In this document: positions 1 to 7,653 of the stretch, piece by piece
Layout: every line of letters starts with the position of its first letter
How positions within the stretch are numbered: position 1 is the stretch's first letter
Translations under genes and position numbers: made by a program
Source: Nisaea acidiphila
GTDB lineage: Bacteria > Pseudomonadota > Alphaproteobacteria > Thalassobaculales > Thalassobaculaceae
Assembly (NCBI RefSeq): GCF_024662015.1
Contig: NZ_CP102480.1
Coordinates: 2,638,501 to 2,702,500, forward strand
Length of the DNA: 64,000 nucleotides
Direction: 5' to 3'
Notes under the pieces: model-generated
Database searches by the model: none
What the model was told of the DNA's origin: nothing
Seen by the model: the letters and a program-made list of their open reading frames with translations, nothing else

Positions 1-1170
1 GCTTTCCCGCTCTTCGATAAGGAAAAGTATCTCGCGAGCGAATCGGTGAAGGAGCTGGACCGGGACGTGCAGGACGCGATTGCCGAGCATGGCATCCGCA
101 ACGCCCTGCTGACCTCGATCGCGCCGACCGGCACTATCTCGCTCGTCGCCGACAATGTCTCCTCCGGCCTCGAGCCGGTCTTCAGCTTCGCCTATGACCG
201 CACCGTTCTGATGCCGGATGGCAGCCGCAAGACCGAGGAGGTCTCGGACTATGCCTACCGGCTCTACCGCCATATCAAAGGCGAAGAGGCGGAGCTGACC
301 GACGCCTTCGTCAATGCCCAGACGCTGGAGCCGAAGGACCATGTCGCCATGCAGGCGGCGGTGCAGAAATACATCGACAGCTCGATCTCCAAGACCATCA
401 ACGTGCCGGTCGACATCTCCTTCGAAGACTTCAAGGATGTCTATCTCTCGGCCTACGAGCAGGGCTGCAAGGGCTGCACGACCTACCGTCCGAACGAGAT
501 CACCGGCTCGGTGCTGAGCGTCTCCGACGACAAGAAGAAGGCCGACGCGAAAGCGCCGGCGAACACGAACGAGTCCGCGCCGGTTGCCGCTGCCAAGACC
601 GATCCCGCGCTCGACCCGCATGTGGTCTACATGTCCGAGCCGCTGGACCGGCCGGAGGAACTGCCGGGCAAGACCTACAAGATCAAGTGGCCGGAGAGTA
701 ACCACGCGATCTACATCACCATCAACGACGTGATCCAGGCCGGCCGCCGGCGTCCGTTCGAGGTCTTCATCAATTCCAAGAACATGGAGCATTACGCCTG
801 GACCCTGGCGCTGACCCGCATGGTGAGCGCGGTGTTCCGGCGCGGCGGCGACGTCTCCTTCGTGGTCGAGGAGCTGAAGGCGGTGTTCGATCCGCGCGGC
901 GGCTGCTGGATGGGCGGCAAATACGTGCCCTCCCTGCTCGCGGCCATCGGCGAGGTGATCGAGCAGCACCTGCACGCGATCGGCTTCCTGAAGGACCCGG
1001 ACACGCTGGAAATGGATTTCGGCGACAAGAAGAAGGCGGTCGCGGTGAATGACGGTCCGGCCGCCGGCGGCCCGGTCCCGAACCAGTGCCCGAGCTGCGC
1101 CTCCGTCTCGCTGATGAAGCAGGAAGGGTGCGATTTGTGCACCTCCTGCGGATACTCGAAGTGCGGGTGA
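1..1170 (+). CDS. nrdJ: Adenosylcobalamin-dependent (class II) ribonucleotide reductase, C-terminal part (5' partial)
   Basis: The reading frame is open from base 1, so the gene starts upstream; 389 residues are visible. Class II reductases make deoxynucleotides from ribonucleotides with a B12-generated thiyl radical and need no oxygen. The visible part has the PTGTISLVADNVSSGLEP barrel segment early on, then an Ala/Lys-rich linker near residues 175-200, then the C-terminal extension typical of the long NrdJ family. It ends in a cysteine tail with CPSC, CDLC and TSCGYSKC, which is expected to pass reducing equivalents to the active site. B12 dependence fits the cobU and cobD genes some 9 kb downstream. 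An 82-bp repeat follows the stop. Confident call; the start and any riboswitch lie outside the window. Confidence 0.93.
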   Translation, partial: AFPLFDKEKYLASESVKELDRDVQDAIAEHGIRNALLTSIAPTGTISLVADNVSSGLEPVFSFAYDRTVLMPDGSRKTEEVSDYAYRLYRHIKGEEAELTDAFVNAQTLEPKDHVAMQAAVQKYIDSSISKTINVPVDISFEDFKDVYLSAYEQGCKGCTTYRPNEITGSVLSVSDDKKKADAKAPANTNESAPVAAAKTDPALDPHVVYMSEPLDRPEELPGKTYKIKWPESNHAIYITINDVIQAGRRRPFEVFINSKNMEHYAWTLALTRMVSAVFRRGGDVSFVVEELKAVFDPRGGCWMGGKYVPSLLAAIGEVIEQHLHAIGFLKDPDTLEMDFGDKKKAVAVNDGPAAGGPVPNQCPSCASVSLMKQEGCDLCTSCGYSKCG

Positions 1171-1208
1171 GGGGTTAGCCGCACTTCACCTGATCTCCCA
1201 AATCAGGC

Positions 1209-1290
1209 CGTCATTCCCGCGAAAGCGGGGACCTAGGGATCGTAGGGTTCAGCTCGTCTTCCCTGGGTCCCCATTTGCATGGGGATGACG
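1209..1290 (+). repeat. 82-bp palindromic repeat, copy 1
   Basis: The element begins CGTCATTCCCGCGAAAGCGG and ends with a CATGGGGATGACG arm, so the ends are inverted repeats (CGTCAT/ATGACG). Two inner hairpins are visible: CCCGC/GCGGG on the left and CCCCAT/ATGGGG on the right, with GGGACC/GGGTCC pairing between them. It fills the gap between convergent nrdJ and the thiamine-diphosphate enzyme gene. Near-identical full copies lie at 22427, 23506 and 42472. Confidence 0.85.
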
Positions 1291-1316
1291 ACTGTTTATT
1301 GGATTGGCGCTAAGAG

Positions 1317-2924
1317 CTAGATCCGCCCGTCATAGCTCTGCCGGTCGATCCGGCAGGCGCAGAGGGTTAAGGTGTCGGCTTCGAGGCCGGTGCGGATCGC
1401 GGTCGCGAGCGTTTCCCGGTCCTCGCAGAACACCCCGATGCCGCCGAGCGCTTCGGCGATGGCGACGAAGTCGGTCTCCTGCATATCGACCCCGGCATTG
1501 CCGTAGCGCATTTCGCGCTGCTTCTTCTCGATCAGGGCGAGCGAGGCGTCGACGAAGACGACGACGATGACCGGCAGCTTCAGGTCGCGGAGCGTCACCA
1601 GCTCGCCCAGCACCATCTCCAGCCCGCCGTCGCCGGTAAAGGCGACCACGGCGCGATCCGGGGCGGCGAGCTTGGCGCCGGTGGCGAGCGGCAGGGCGCA
1701 GCCCATGGTGCAGAGGCCGGTCGATTGCAGCACCGCGTGCGGCACCTGCGCCTCCCAGACCTGGCTCGCGAGGATGCGGTGGGCGCCGCTATCCACGGTC
1801 AGCACGGTCTCGGGCGGGGTGTTGGCGCGCACCGTCGTAGTGATCGCCGCCGGGCCCCAGGCCTCGTTCTGGCCGAAGGCGCCGGCGAGCGCGGAGCGGG
1901 TATCGGCGATGACGGAGCCCGGCCAGGTCGCGCGCGGTTCCACGCCATCGCCGAGCGTCTCCAGGCTCTCGCCGACATGCGCGTGGAACGTCATGGAGGC
2001 CGTGTGCATGTAGGAATATTCCGGCGCCGCCAGAAGTTCGACGACGGTTTGCCGCTCCGGGTCCCAGAGATTGCGCCAGCCGGTCCGCATTTCGATCGGG
2101 TCGTAGCCGGCGAGCAGGATGAAATCGGCCTGCTCGATCACCGGCTTCAGGTGCCTGTCGGCGAGTGGCGACAAGCCGGCGCCGCCGAGGGCAAGCGGAT
2201 CGTCCTCCGGCAGCACGCCCTTCGCCTTGTAGCTGGCGATCACCGGCGCGCCGAACTTGTGGGCGAAATCCGCCAATGTGTCTGACGCTTCCTGATTGAC
2301 CACGTCGAGCCCGGCGACGATCAGCGGCCGCTCCGCCTTCGCCAGCGCGGCGCGGGCGGCCTCCAGCTCCGGTCCCGGCGCGGGGGTTGCAGGCAGCGGG
2401 GCGGGGCGGCGCACCGGTTTCGCCTCGGGAACCTCCGCGTCGGCGACGGCGATGGGCAGGTCGAGATGCACCGGGCCCGGCCGGTCGGCCAACGCGAGCC
2501 GCACCATTTTGTCGATCAGCGCGTCGGCATTCTCCGCCGGCACCGTGACACTTGCCTTGGTGACCGGGCCGAAGACCTTTGTGTGGTCGAAGATCTGGTG
2601 GTTGTAGGTGACCGCCTCGCCGCCATCGACGCAGCCGGTCAGCACGATCAGCGGCACCCTATCCTGTTCGGCATTGGCGGTGACGTTGACCGCGTTCGCC
2701 GCGCCCGGCCCGACGGTGCAGACCAGCACGCCCGGCGCACCGGTCATGTGCCAGACGCCTTCGGCCATGAAGCCGGCCGCGTTCTCGTGCTTCGCCAGCA
2801 GGAAGCGGATCCCGGCCTTCTCCAGCGCATCGACCAGGGTCAGCACCTCGCCCCCCGGCACGCCAAAGGCATAGCGGACCCCCGCCTCGTAAAGGCGGCG
2901 GGCAATCACATCGGCAACACGCAT
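1317..2924 (-). CDS. Thiamine-diphosphate-dependent enzyme, acetolactate synthase/pyruvate oxidase superfamily
   Basis: A 535-residue protein with the three-domain POX/ALS layout. The N-terminal pyrimidine domain contains KHENAAGFMAEG with the glutamate that activates the cofactor. A central domain follows, and the C-terminal domain has the TPP/metal motif FTGDGGLEMVLGEL. I start at 2924 (MRVADVIARRL), because this matches the family and has AAGGA upstream; an open frame continues upstream but runs into the neighbouring gene. The upstream acyl-CoA-dehydrogenase-fold gene ends 10 bp before, so the two are one operon. Substrate unknown. True acetolactate synthase is unlikely without a small subunit beside it. 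Context suggests a C-C lyase or ligase in organosulfur or acyl-CoA metabolism, which is inference. Confidence 0.8.
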   Translation of the reverse strand: MRVADVIARRLYEAGVRYAFGVPGGEVLTLVDALEKAGIRFLLAKHENAAGFMAEGVWHMTGAPGVLVCTVGPGAANAVNVTANAEQDRVPLIVLTGCVDGGEAVTYNHQIFDHTKVFGPVTKASVTVPAENADALIDKMVRLALADRPGPVHLDLPIAVADAEVPEAKPVRRPAPLPATPAPGPELEAARAALAKAERPLIVAGLDVVNQEASDTLADFAHKFGAPVIASYKAKGVLPEDDPLALGGAGLSPLADRHLKPVIEQADFILLAGYDPIEMRTGWRNLWDPERQTVVELLAAPEYSYMHTASMTFHAHVGESLETLGDGVEPRATWPGSVIADTRSALAGAFGQNEAWGPAAITTTVRANTPPETVLTVDSGAHRILASQVWEAQVPHAVLQSTGLCTMGCALPLATGAKLAAPDRAVVAFTGDGGLEMVLGELVTLRDLKLPVIVVVFVDASLALIEKKQREMRYGNAGVDMQETDFVAIAEALGGIGVFCEDRETLATAIRTGLEADTLTLCACRIDRQSYDGRI

Positions 2925-2934
2925 CGGAAGGTCC

Positions 2935-4170
2935 TTATTCGGCGGCGAGACGGCTCGCGTTTTCCTTCTCAGCAAGCCGCAGATGGCCCTCGCGGGTCTG
3001 CGGCAGCTTGCGTTCGAGGATGCGGGAGGCGACAACCGTGCGCAAGATCTGCGCCGTGCCTCCGCCGATCGTGAACATGCGTGCGTCCCGCTGCATCCGC
3101 TCCATCGGGAAGTTGCGCGAATAACCGCGCGCGCCGAACACCTGCAGCGCGTCGGTCGTCACCTTGATCGCCATTTCCGAGGCCATGATCTTGGCCTGCG
3201 CGGCGAGCGTCACGTCCGGGAAGGGGCCGTTCGGGCCTTCGGCGCTGGCCGCGGCGCGATAGATCAGCGATCGGGCAGCCTCGAGCTGCACCGACATGTC
3301 GGCCAGCATCCATTGCAGCCCCTGGAACTCGGCGATCGGGCGGCCGAACTGCTCCCGCTCGCCGGCGAAAGCGAGGGCATGGCGGTAGGCGCCGGCGGCG
3401 ACGCCCATGGCGACGGTTCCGGCGCCGACGCGCTGGGCGTTATAGGCGCTCATCAGGTCCGCGAAGCCGCGCTTGTAGCCGCTCGGCGGCAGCAGCGCCA
3501 TGGAGGCCGGAACCTCGAGGTCCTGGAAGATCACTTCGGTCTCCGGAATGCCGCGCAGGCCCATGGTGGGCTCGCGGGTGCCGATGATCAGGCCGTCCGA
3601 CTTGTCCTTGTCGGCCAGGAAGCCGCCGATCCCGAGTTCGGTCCCGTCCTCGTCGAAGACGCGGGCGAAGATCAGGTGCAGGCGCGAGACGCCGCCGCCG
3701 GTGATCCAGTGCTTCTTGCCGTTGAGGATGAAGGTGTCGCCGCGCTTGTCCGCGCGTGTGGTCATCTGCGTCGCCGCGCTGCCGGCATCCGGCTCGGTGA
3801 TGCAGATGGCGAGCTTGTCGCCTTCGAGCACATGCTCCGCGCCGAGCTTCTTCTGCGCGTCCGAGCCGTAGCTCATGATCGCGGAGATCGCGCCCATATT
3901 GCCCTCGACCACGATGCGGCCGGTGACGCCGCAGGCGGCCGCCATCTCCTCGATCACCAGAACGGTGTCGAGATAGGAGCGGCCGGGACCGCCATATTCT
4001 TTCGGTACCGTCATCCCCATGAAGCCGGCCTCGGTCAGCGCCTTCACATTGTCCCAGGGATATTGCTCGGCGCGGTCGACCCCGGCGGCGCGGGGGGCGA
4101 TGACCTCCGCCGCCAATGCGCGGGCGCGGGCCTGAAGATCCTTCTGGTCGGCGGACAGATCGAACAGCAT
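2935..4170 (-). CDS. Acyl-CoA dehydrogenase-fold protein, 3-sulfinopropanoyl-CoA desulfinase-like
   Basis: A 411-residue FAD protein with the full acyl-CoA dehydrogenase layout: N-terminal helices, TEPDAGSAATQ and WITGGG FAD/substrate motifs, and a C-terminal domain with EREQFGRPIAEFQ. The catalytic glutamate normally found in the (Y)EGTAQIQR motif is glycine here (IGGGTAQILR, Gly370), and the alternative base position is Gln246. Arg85 lies in CGVTGRIVV. In the Advenella desulfinase, as I recall, the matching residues are Gly366, Gln246 and essential Arg84, and that enzyme releases sulfite from 3-sulfinopropanoyl-CoA instead of oxidising it. Standard dehydrogenase activity is therefore unlikely. 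It is the first gene of the operon with the TPP enzyme and is divergent from a LysR gene. Confidence 0.75.
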   Translation of the reverse strand: MLFDLSADQKDLQARARALAAEVIAPRAAGVDRAEQYPWDNVKALTEAGFMGMTVPKEYGGPGRSYLDTVLVIEEMAAACGVTGRIVVEGNMGAISAIMSYGSDAQKKLGAEHVLEGDKLAICITEPDAGSAATQMTTRADKRGDTFILNGKKHWITGGGVSRLHLIFARVFDEDGTELGIGGFLADKDKSDGLIIGTREPTMGLRGIPETEVIFQDLEVPASMALLPPSGYKRGFADLMSAYNAQRVGAGTVAMGVAAGAYRHALAFAGEREQFGRPIAEFQGLQWMLADMSVQLEAARSLIYRAAASAEGPNGPFPDVTLAAQAKIMASEMAIKVTTDALQVFGARGYSRNFPMERMQRDARMFTIGGGTAQILRTVVASRILERKLPQTREGHLRLAEKENASRLAAE

Positions 4171-4278
4171 GGGGGCGTTTCCTTATTTTCCGGGCGCGAT
4201 GCTCACGCGCTCCTCACGTCGCCGTGAAGTCTGGCGGCGGGATTATCTTCAGGCAAGCGCATTAATCTGATAATTAAA

Positions 4279-4293
4279 TTCAGAAATACTGAA
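4279..4293. promoter_or_regulatory. Predicted LysR-type operator (T-N11-A dyad)
   Basis: TTCAGAAATACTGAA is a perfect 5-bp inverted repeat with a 5-bp centre and contains T-N11-A, the usual LysR-family box. It sits 12 bp before the LysR start and about 110 bp upstream of the divergent acyl-CoA dehydrogenase start, in a locally AT-rich segment. That position fits autoregulation plus control of the divergent operon. Confidence 0.6.
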
Positions 4294-4305
4294 GAAAAGG
4301 CTCCA

Positions 4306-5190
4306 ATGTCCCTTCGCCGCCTGCAGATCTTTCTCGAAGTCGCCGCGCGCGGGAGTTTCGCCGCCGCGGCGGACCGGCTCGGGCTTGCCCAGTCGGCGGT
4401 TAGCATGCAGATGCGCAATCTCGAGGAGGAACTCGGCGCGGACCTGTTCGACCGCTCCCGCCGCCCGCCGGTTCTCAACGACCGGGGGCTTGCGCTGGTG
4501 CCAGAGGCCCGCGAGGTGCTGACGAAATACGACGATCTGAAGCGCATTGTGCGCGGCGGCGGCGCGATCGCGGGAACGCTGCGCCTCGGGGTGATCCAGA
4601 CCGCGAGCACCGGGGTCCTTCCGGGCGCGCTGACCGCGCTGCACGAGCACTATCCGGATCTCAGGGTGCGCATCGAGAGCGGACTTTCCGCCGGACTTCT
4701 CGGCCGTGTGGTTCATGGCGAGCTGGACGCGGCGATCCTGACCGCGCCCGAACGGCTGCCGGGGGAATTGAAGGCGCATCTCGTCTTCGAGGAGCCGCTT
4801 TCGGTGATCGCGCCAAAGGCCTTCACGGGCGGGAGCGACGCGGATCTTCTGACCCGGCATCCGTTCATCCGCTTCAACCGCCGGACGGGCGTCGGCAGGA
4901 TCATCGAGCACGCGCTGCGCGACCGGGCGCTGTCGGTCGACGAGGCGATGGAACTGGATGCGATCGAGCCGATCATCGAAATGGTGAGTTGCGGACTTGG
5001 GGTCGCCGTGGTGCCGGACTCTGCGCTCGGCAGGGAAACGCGGGAGGCGATCCGCGTGCTGCCGTTCGGCGATCCGGTGGCGACGCGCCAGGTCATCGTC
5101 GTGGAGCGCCACGCCTCGCCGCGGGCGGCGCTGACGGAGGTGCTTGTCGCTGCATTAACCGGCTTGCTTTTATGTAATATTATAACATAA
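4306..5190 (+). CDS. LysR-family transcriptional regulator
   Basis: A 294-residue protein of usual family length. An N-terminal winged helix-turn-helix (about residues 1-60: LQIFLEVAARGSFAAAADRL, then SAVSMQMRNLEEELGADLF) is followed by a periplasmic-binding-protein-like effector domain from about residue 90. It is divergent from the desulfinase-like/TPP operon across a 135-bp gap holding a T-N11-A box, so it most likely controls that operon in response to a pathway metabolite. The last codons run into an AT-rich stretch, unlike the rest of the gene. Confidence 0.9.
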   Translation: MSLRRLQIFLEVAARGSFAAAADRLGLAQSAVSMQMRNLEEELGADLFDRSRRPPVLNDRGLALVPEAREVLTKYDDLKRIVRGGGAIAGTLRLGVIQTASTGVLPGALTALHEHYPDLRVRIESGLSAGLLGRVVHGELDAAILTAPERLPGELKAHLVFEEPLSVIAPKAFTGGSDADLLTRHPFIRFNRRTGVGRIIEHALRDRALSVDEAMELDAIEPIIEMVSCGLGVAVVPDSALGRETREAIRVLPFGDPVATRQVIVVERHASPRAALTEVLVAALTGLLLCNIIT

Positions 5191-5193
5191 CAT

Positions 5194-5247
5194 GCAATAT
5201 CCGTAGAGAATGATATTGCGAGGCAATCGCATTTCATTCAGATTGCC
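5194..5247. promoter_or_regulatory. Two adjacent inverted repeats upstream of the porin
   Basis: GCAATATC (5194-5201) is repeated inverted as GATATTGC (5212-5219). Right after it, GGCAATC (5222-5228) is repeated inverted as GATTGCC (5241-5247). Both arms are perfect. They lie 60-115 bp before the porin start and just after the LysR stop. They could be operators, a structured 5' leader or the end of the LysR transcript; none has the U-run of a standard terminator. Confidence 0.4.
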
Positions 5248-5307
5248 CGATGTTTCGACGACCGCTCGCATTCGCGACCGGACCGTTCCGTTCCAAGGAG
5301 TAAGATT

Positions 5308-6411
5308 TTGACCCCGTTTCTGAAGCGCACTGGCGCGCCGATCGCGCTTGCGGCCCTCGCTGCCGCCTGGGCCGTTCCCGCCGAGGCTGCCGACAAGCTT
5401 TCCGTCGGTATCGAAGGCTACATGACCCAGTATTTCGGCTATGCCGACAATGACGATAATGGCGGCACGACCGACTACACAGGGTTCGATGTGAAATCCG
5501 ACGCGGAAATCGGATTTGTCGGCGACACCACCCTGGACAACGGTTTGCAGTTCGGGCTGGAAGTCGTCCTCAACGGCAATACCGATTCCGGCGAGCAGCT
5601 CAAGGACAGCTACAGCTGGGCCGAAGCCGAGTTCGGCCGTTTCGAGCTTGGCAAGCGCGACAACGCCGCGGCCCAGATGCACTATTCCGCGCCGGATGTC
5701 GGGCTCGGCATCAACGATGCGGATATCGACGACTGGATCGACAACCCGACCGGCGGCGATTCGGATTCGGCGTTCAAGTCGACCTTCCTGTTCCTCGGAG
5801 AGGACAAGGGCACGAAGCTGACATATTACACGCCGCGCTTCATGGACCTGCAGGTCGGCGTCTCCTACATCCCGGAATTCGAGCGCGACAGCAATGCCCA
5901 GCCGGCGGGCGACCTCTACCATGACGGTTTCGCGGTCGGCGTGAATTATGTCCGCGACTTCGGCGAGGAGACCTCGCTCGCCCTCGCGGCTGGTTTCCTG
6001 ACCGCTTCGGCGCCGGATAACAGCAGCGCGGACGAGGCGGAAGGCTACAGCTTCGGTTTCGAGATCAGCCATGCCGGCTTCACCGTCGGCGGCTCCTATG
6101 CCAGCACCGACGGCAACGCCGCGCAGGGCACCGACACCGCGACCTCGCTCGACGGCCACGGCTTCGATATCGGCGTCTCCTACGCCTTCGATCCGGTGAC
6201 CGTCAGTCTTTCCTACTACAGCGGCGAGTTCGAGGATCAGGTCGCGGTCGCCGGCGAGAGCGAGAACGACACCGTGATGCTGTCGGCGAATTACGAGATC
6301 GGTCCGGGCGTCAGCCTGCTTGGAACCCTGTTCCACAGCGAGTTCAAGGACGAGACCGGCACCGAGAACGAGGGCACGGCCGCGCTCGTCGGCATGACCC
6401 TCGAGTTCTGA
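5308..6411 (+). CDS. Outer-membrane porin
   Basis: A 367-residue protein with a Sec signal peptide (hydrophobic run about residues 9-22, cleavage likely after AEA at 27). A beta-rich body follows, with alternating hydrophobic residues, acidic loops rich in D, N and G, and a C-terminal strand ending in MTLEF, the phenylalanine-terminated signature recognised by the BAM machinery. It resembles Gram-negative porins of the alphaproteobacterial general-diffusion type. Start is TTG with AAGGAG 9 bp upstream; no better start precedes the signal sequence. A strong terminator follows at 6444. Substrate selectivity cannot be read from sequence. Confidence 0.88.
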   Translation: MTPFLKRTGAPIALAALAAAWAVPAEAADKLSVGIEGYMTQYFGYADNDDNGGTTDYTGFDVKSDAEIGFVGDTTLDNGLQFGLEVVLNGNTDSGEQLKDSYSWAEAEFGRFELGKRDNAAAQMHYSAPDVGLGINDADIDDWIDNPTGGDSDSAFKSTFLFLGEDKGTKLTYYTPRFMDLQVGVSYIPEFERDSNAQPAGDLYHDGFAVGVNYVRDFGEETSLALAAGFLTASAPDNSSADEAEGYSFGFEISHAGFTVGGSYASTDGNAAQGTDTATSLDGHGFDIGVSYAFDPVTVSLSYYSGEFEDQVAVAGESENDTVMLSANYEIGPGVSLLGTLFHSEFKDETGTENEGTAALVGMTLEF

Positions 6412-6443
6412 TCCCGCAAGGGAGAGTCATCGGGAAGAAGAGA

Positions 6444-6470
6444 GGCCGGGCGTTATGCCCGGCCTTTTCG
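6444..6470 (+). terminator. Rho-independent terminator of the porin gene
   Basis: GGCCGGGC (6444-6451), a 5-base loop and GCCCGGCC (6457-6464) form a perfect 8-bp stem followed by TTTTCGTTT. It lies 33 bp after the porin stop. Confidence 0.85.
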
Positions 6471-6486
6471 TTTCCGGCGCGTGGCG

Positions 6487-7485
6487 TCAGCCCTGCCGGG
6501 TGCCCTCGAAGCAGAAATTCTGCAACTCCTCGCCGCGCGCGAAGCGGTCGAGATTGGCAGCGACGAAGGCCCAGCGGCGCTCGCTCATCTCGTTCGTCCA
6601 GGCCGAGTTGTGCGGCGACATGATGATGTTGTCGAGCTTCTGGAAGGGGAATTTCGACGGCCACGGATTGGGCTCGTCCTTGGACGGATAGACGTACCAG
6701 ACATCGATGATCCCGCCGCGGATCCGCTGGGTCGAGAGCGCCTCGTAGAGCGCTGCCTCGTCGACCACCGCGCCGCGGCCGACATTGCAGATCACCGCAT
6801 CCGGCTTCATTTTGTTGAAGGCCTCGCGATCGATCATGCTGCGCGTCTCTTCGCTGAGCGGCGCGGTCACCACCACGAAATCGCTTTCCTGCAGCAGATG
6901 GTCGAGTTCGTCCGTCGTGCCGTACCAGTCGACCAGGCCCGGCTCATCGCGCTTCGTGCGGGAGACCGCCATGACCTTCATGTCGAAGGCCTTGCAGCGT
7001 TTCGCCACCTCGCGGCCGATATGGCCGTAGCCGACGATGCCGACGGTCGCGCCGCGCATCTCGCGATGCATCGGACCCTTGGAGATGTCCCGCCCGTTAT
7101 AGGACTCGGTCTTCATCATCGGATGGGTCTCGCGCATCAGGCCGGTCTGGAACTCCAGCATGCCGTTCAGCACATGTTCGGCGATCGTGGTCTCGTGCTC
7201 GAAGGTGTTGCAGAACACGGCGCCCGCCGGAACCTTCTCCGGACCGGTCCAGTCGTAGCCCGTGAAGGGGATCTGGAAGAGCTTCAGCGGAATGCCTTTC
7301 GGCAGCTCCGGCACGCCGCCGCCGACCAGCACGTCGACATCCTTTACGCGCTCCTGGAACGCGTCCTCGCCCTCGTCCTTCGACCAGGTACGGATCTCCC
7401 AGTCCGTCGTCAGGAACTTCTTCAGCAGCTCGTAGCGCGGGCTGTGCTTCGGCAGGGTCAGGAGCAGGCTCAGGGACTTGGACAC
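6487..7485 (-). CDS. D-2-hydroxyacid dehydrogenase family protein
   Basis: A 332-residue NAD(P)-binding protein. The Rossmann motif GYGHIG is near residue 155, the substrate-binding/catalytic arginine lies in NVGRGAVVDE, and the catalytic His is in SPHNSAWT near the C-terminus. Length and order match the formate/glycerate/phosphoglycerate dehydrogenase family, which reduces 2-oxoacids or oxidises D-2-hydroxyacids. It is divergent from the GGT-fold hydrolase with 168 bp between starts, so shared control is possible. Exact substrate is unknown. Confidence 0.85.
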   Translation of the reverse strand: MSKSLSLLLTLPKHSPRYELLKKFLTTDWEIRTWSKDEGEDAFQERVKDVDVLVGGGVPELPKGIPLKLFQIPFTGYDWTGPEKVPAGAVFCNTFEHETTIAEHVLNGMLEFQTGLMRETHPMMKTESYNGRDISKGPMHREMRGATVGIVGYGHIGREVAKRCKAFDMKVMAVSRTKRDEPGLVDWYGTTDELDHLLQESDFVVVTAPLSEETRSMIDREAFNKMKPDAVICNVGRGAVVDEAALYEALSTQRIRGGIIDVWYVYPSKDEPNPWPSKFPFQKLDNIIMSPHNSAWTNEMSERRWAFVAANLDRFARGEELQNFCFEGTRQG

Positions 7486-7653
7486 GGGGAAACTCTTTCG
7501 TCAGGACACCGCGGAAAAAGCGGTCGGGAAGCATCCGGAATAGACTGCCGCCGGGCGGGCGGCAAGTGCCGGGACGGTGAATATTTATATACAGACCCTG
7601 AGGAAATCGCACACACTCCCGGTCCCTCCCGAGTTGAAACATCAGAGTGTGAC

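Noticed and set aside
1317-3035. Longer start for the TPP enzyme at 3035
   Set aside because: The first 37 codons overlap the upstream gene and have no family similarity; ATG 2924 has a good ribosome site.
6481-7653. Upstream extension of the GGT-fold frame across the hydroxyacid dehydrogenase
   Set aside because: The minus-strand dehydrogenase is clearly real, and the extension has low-complexity shadow composition with no family match.
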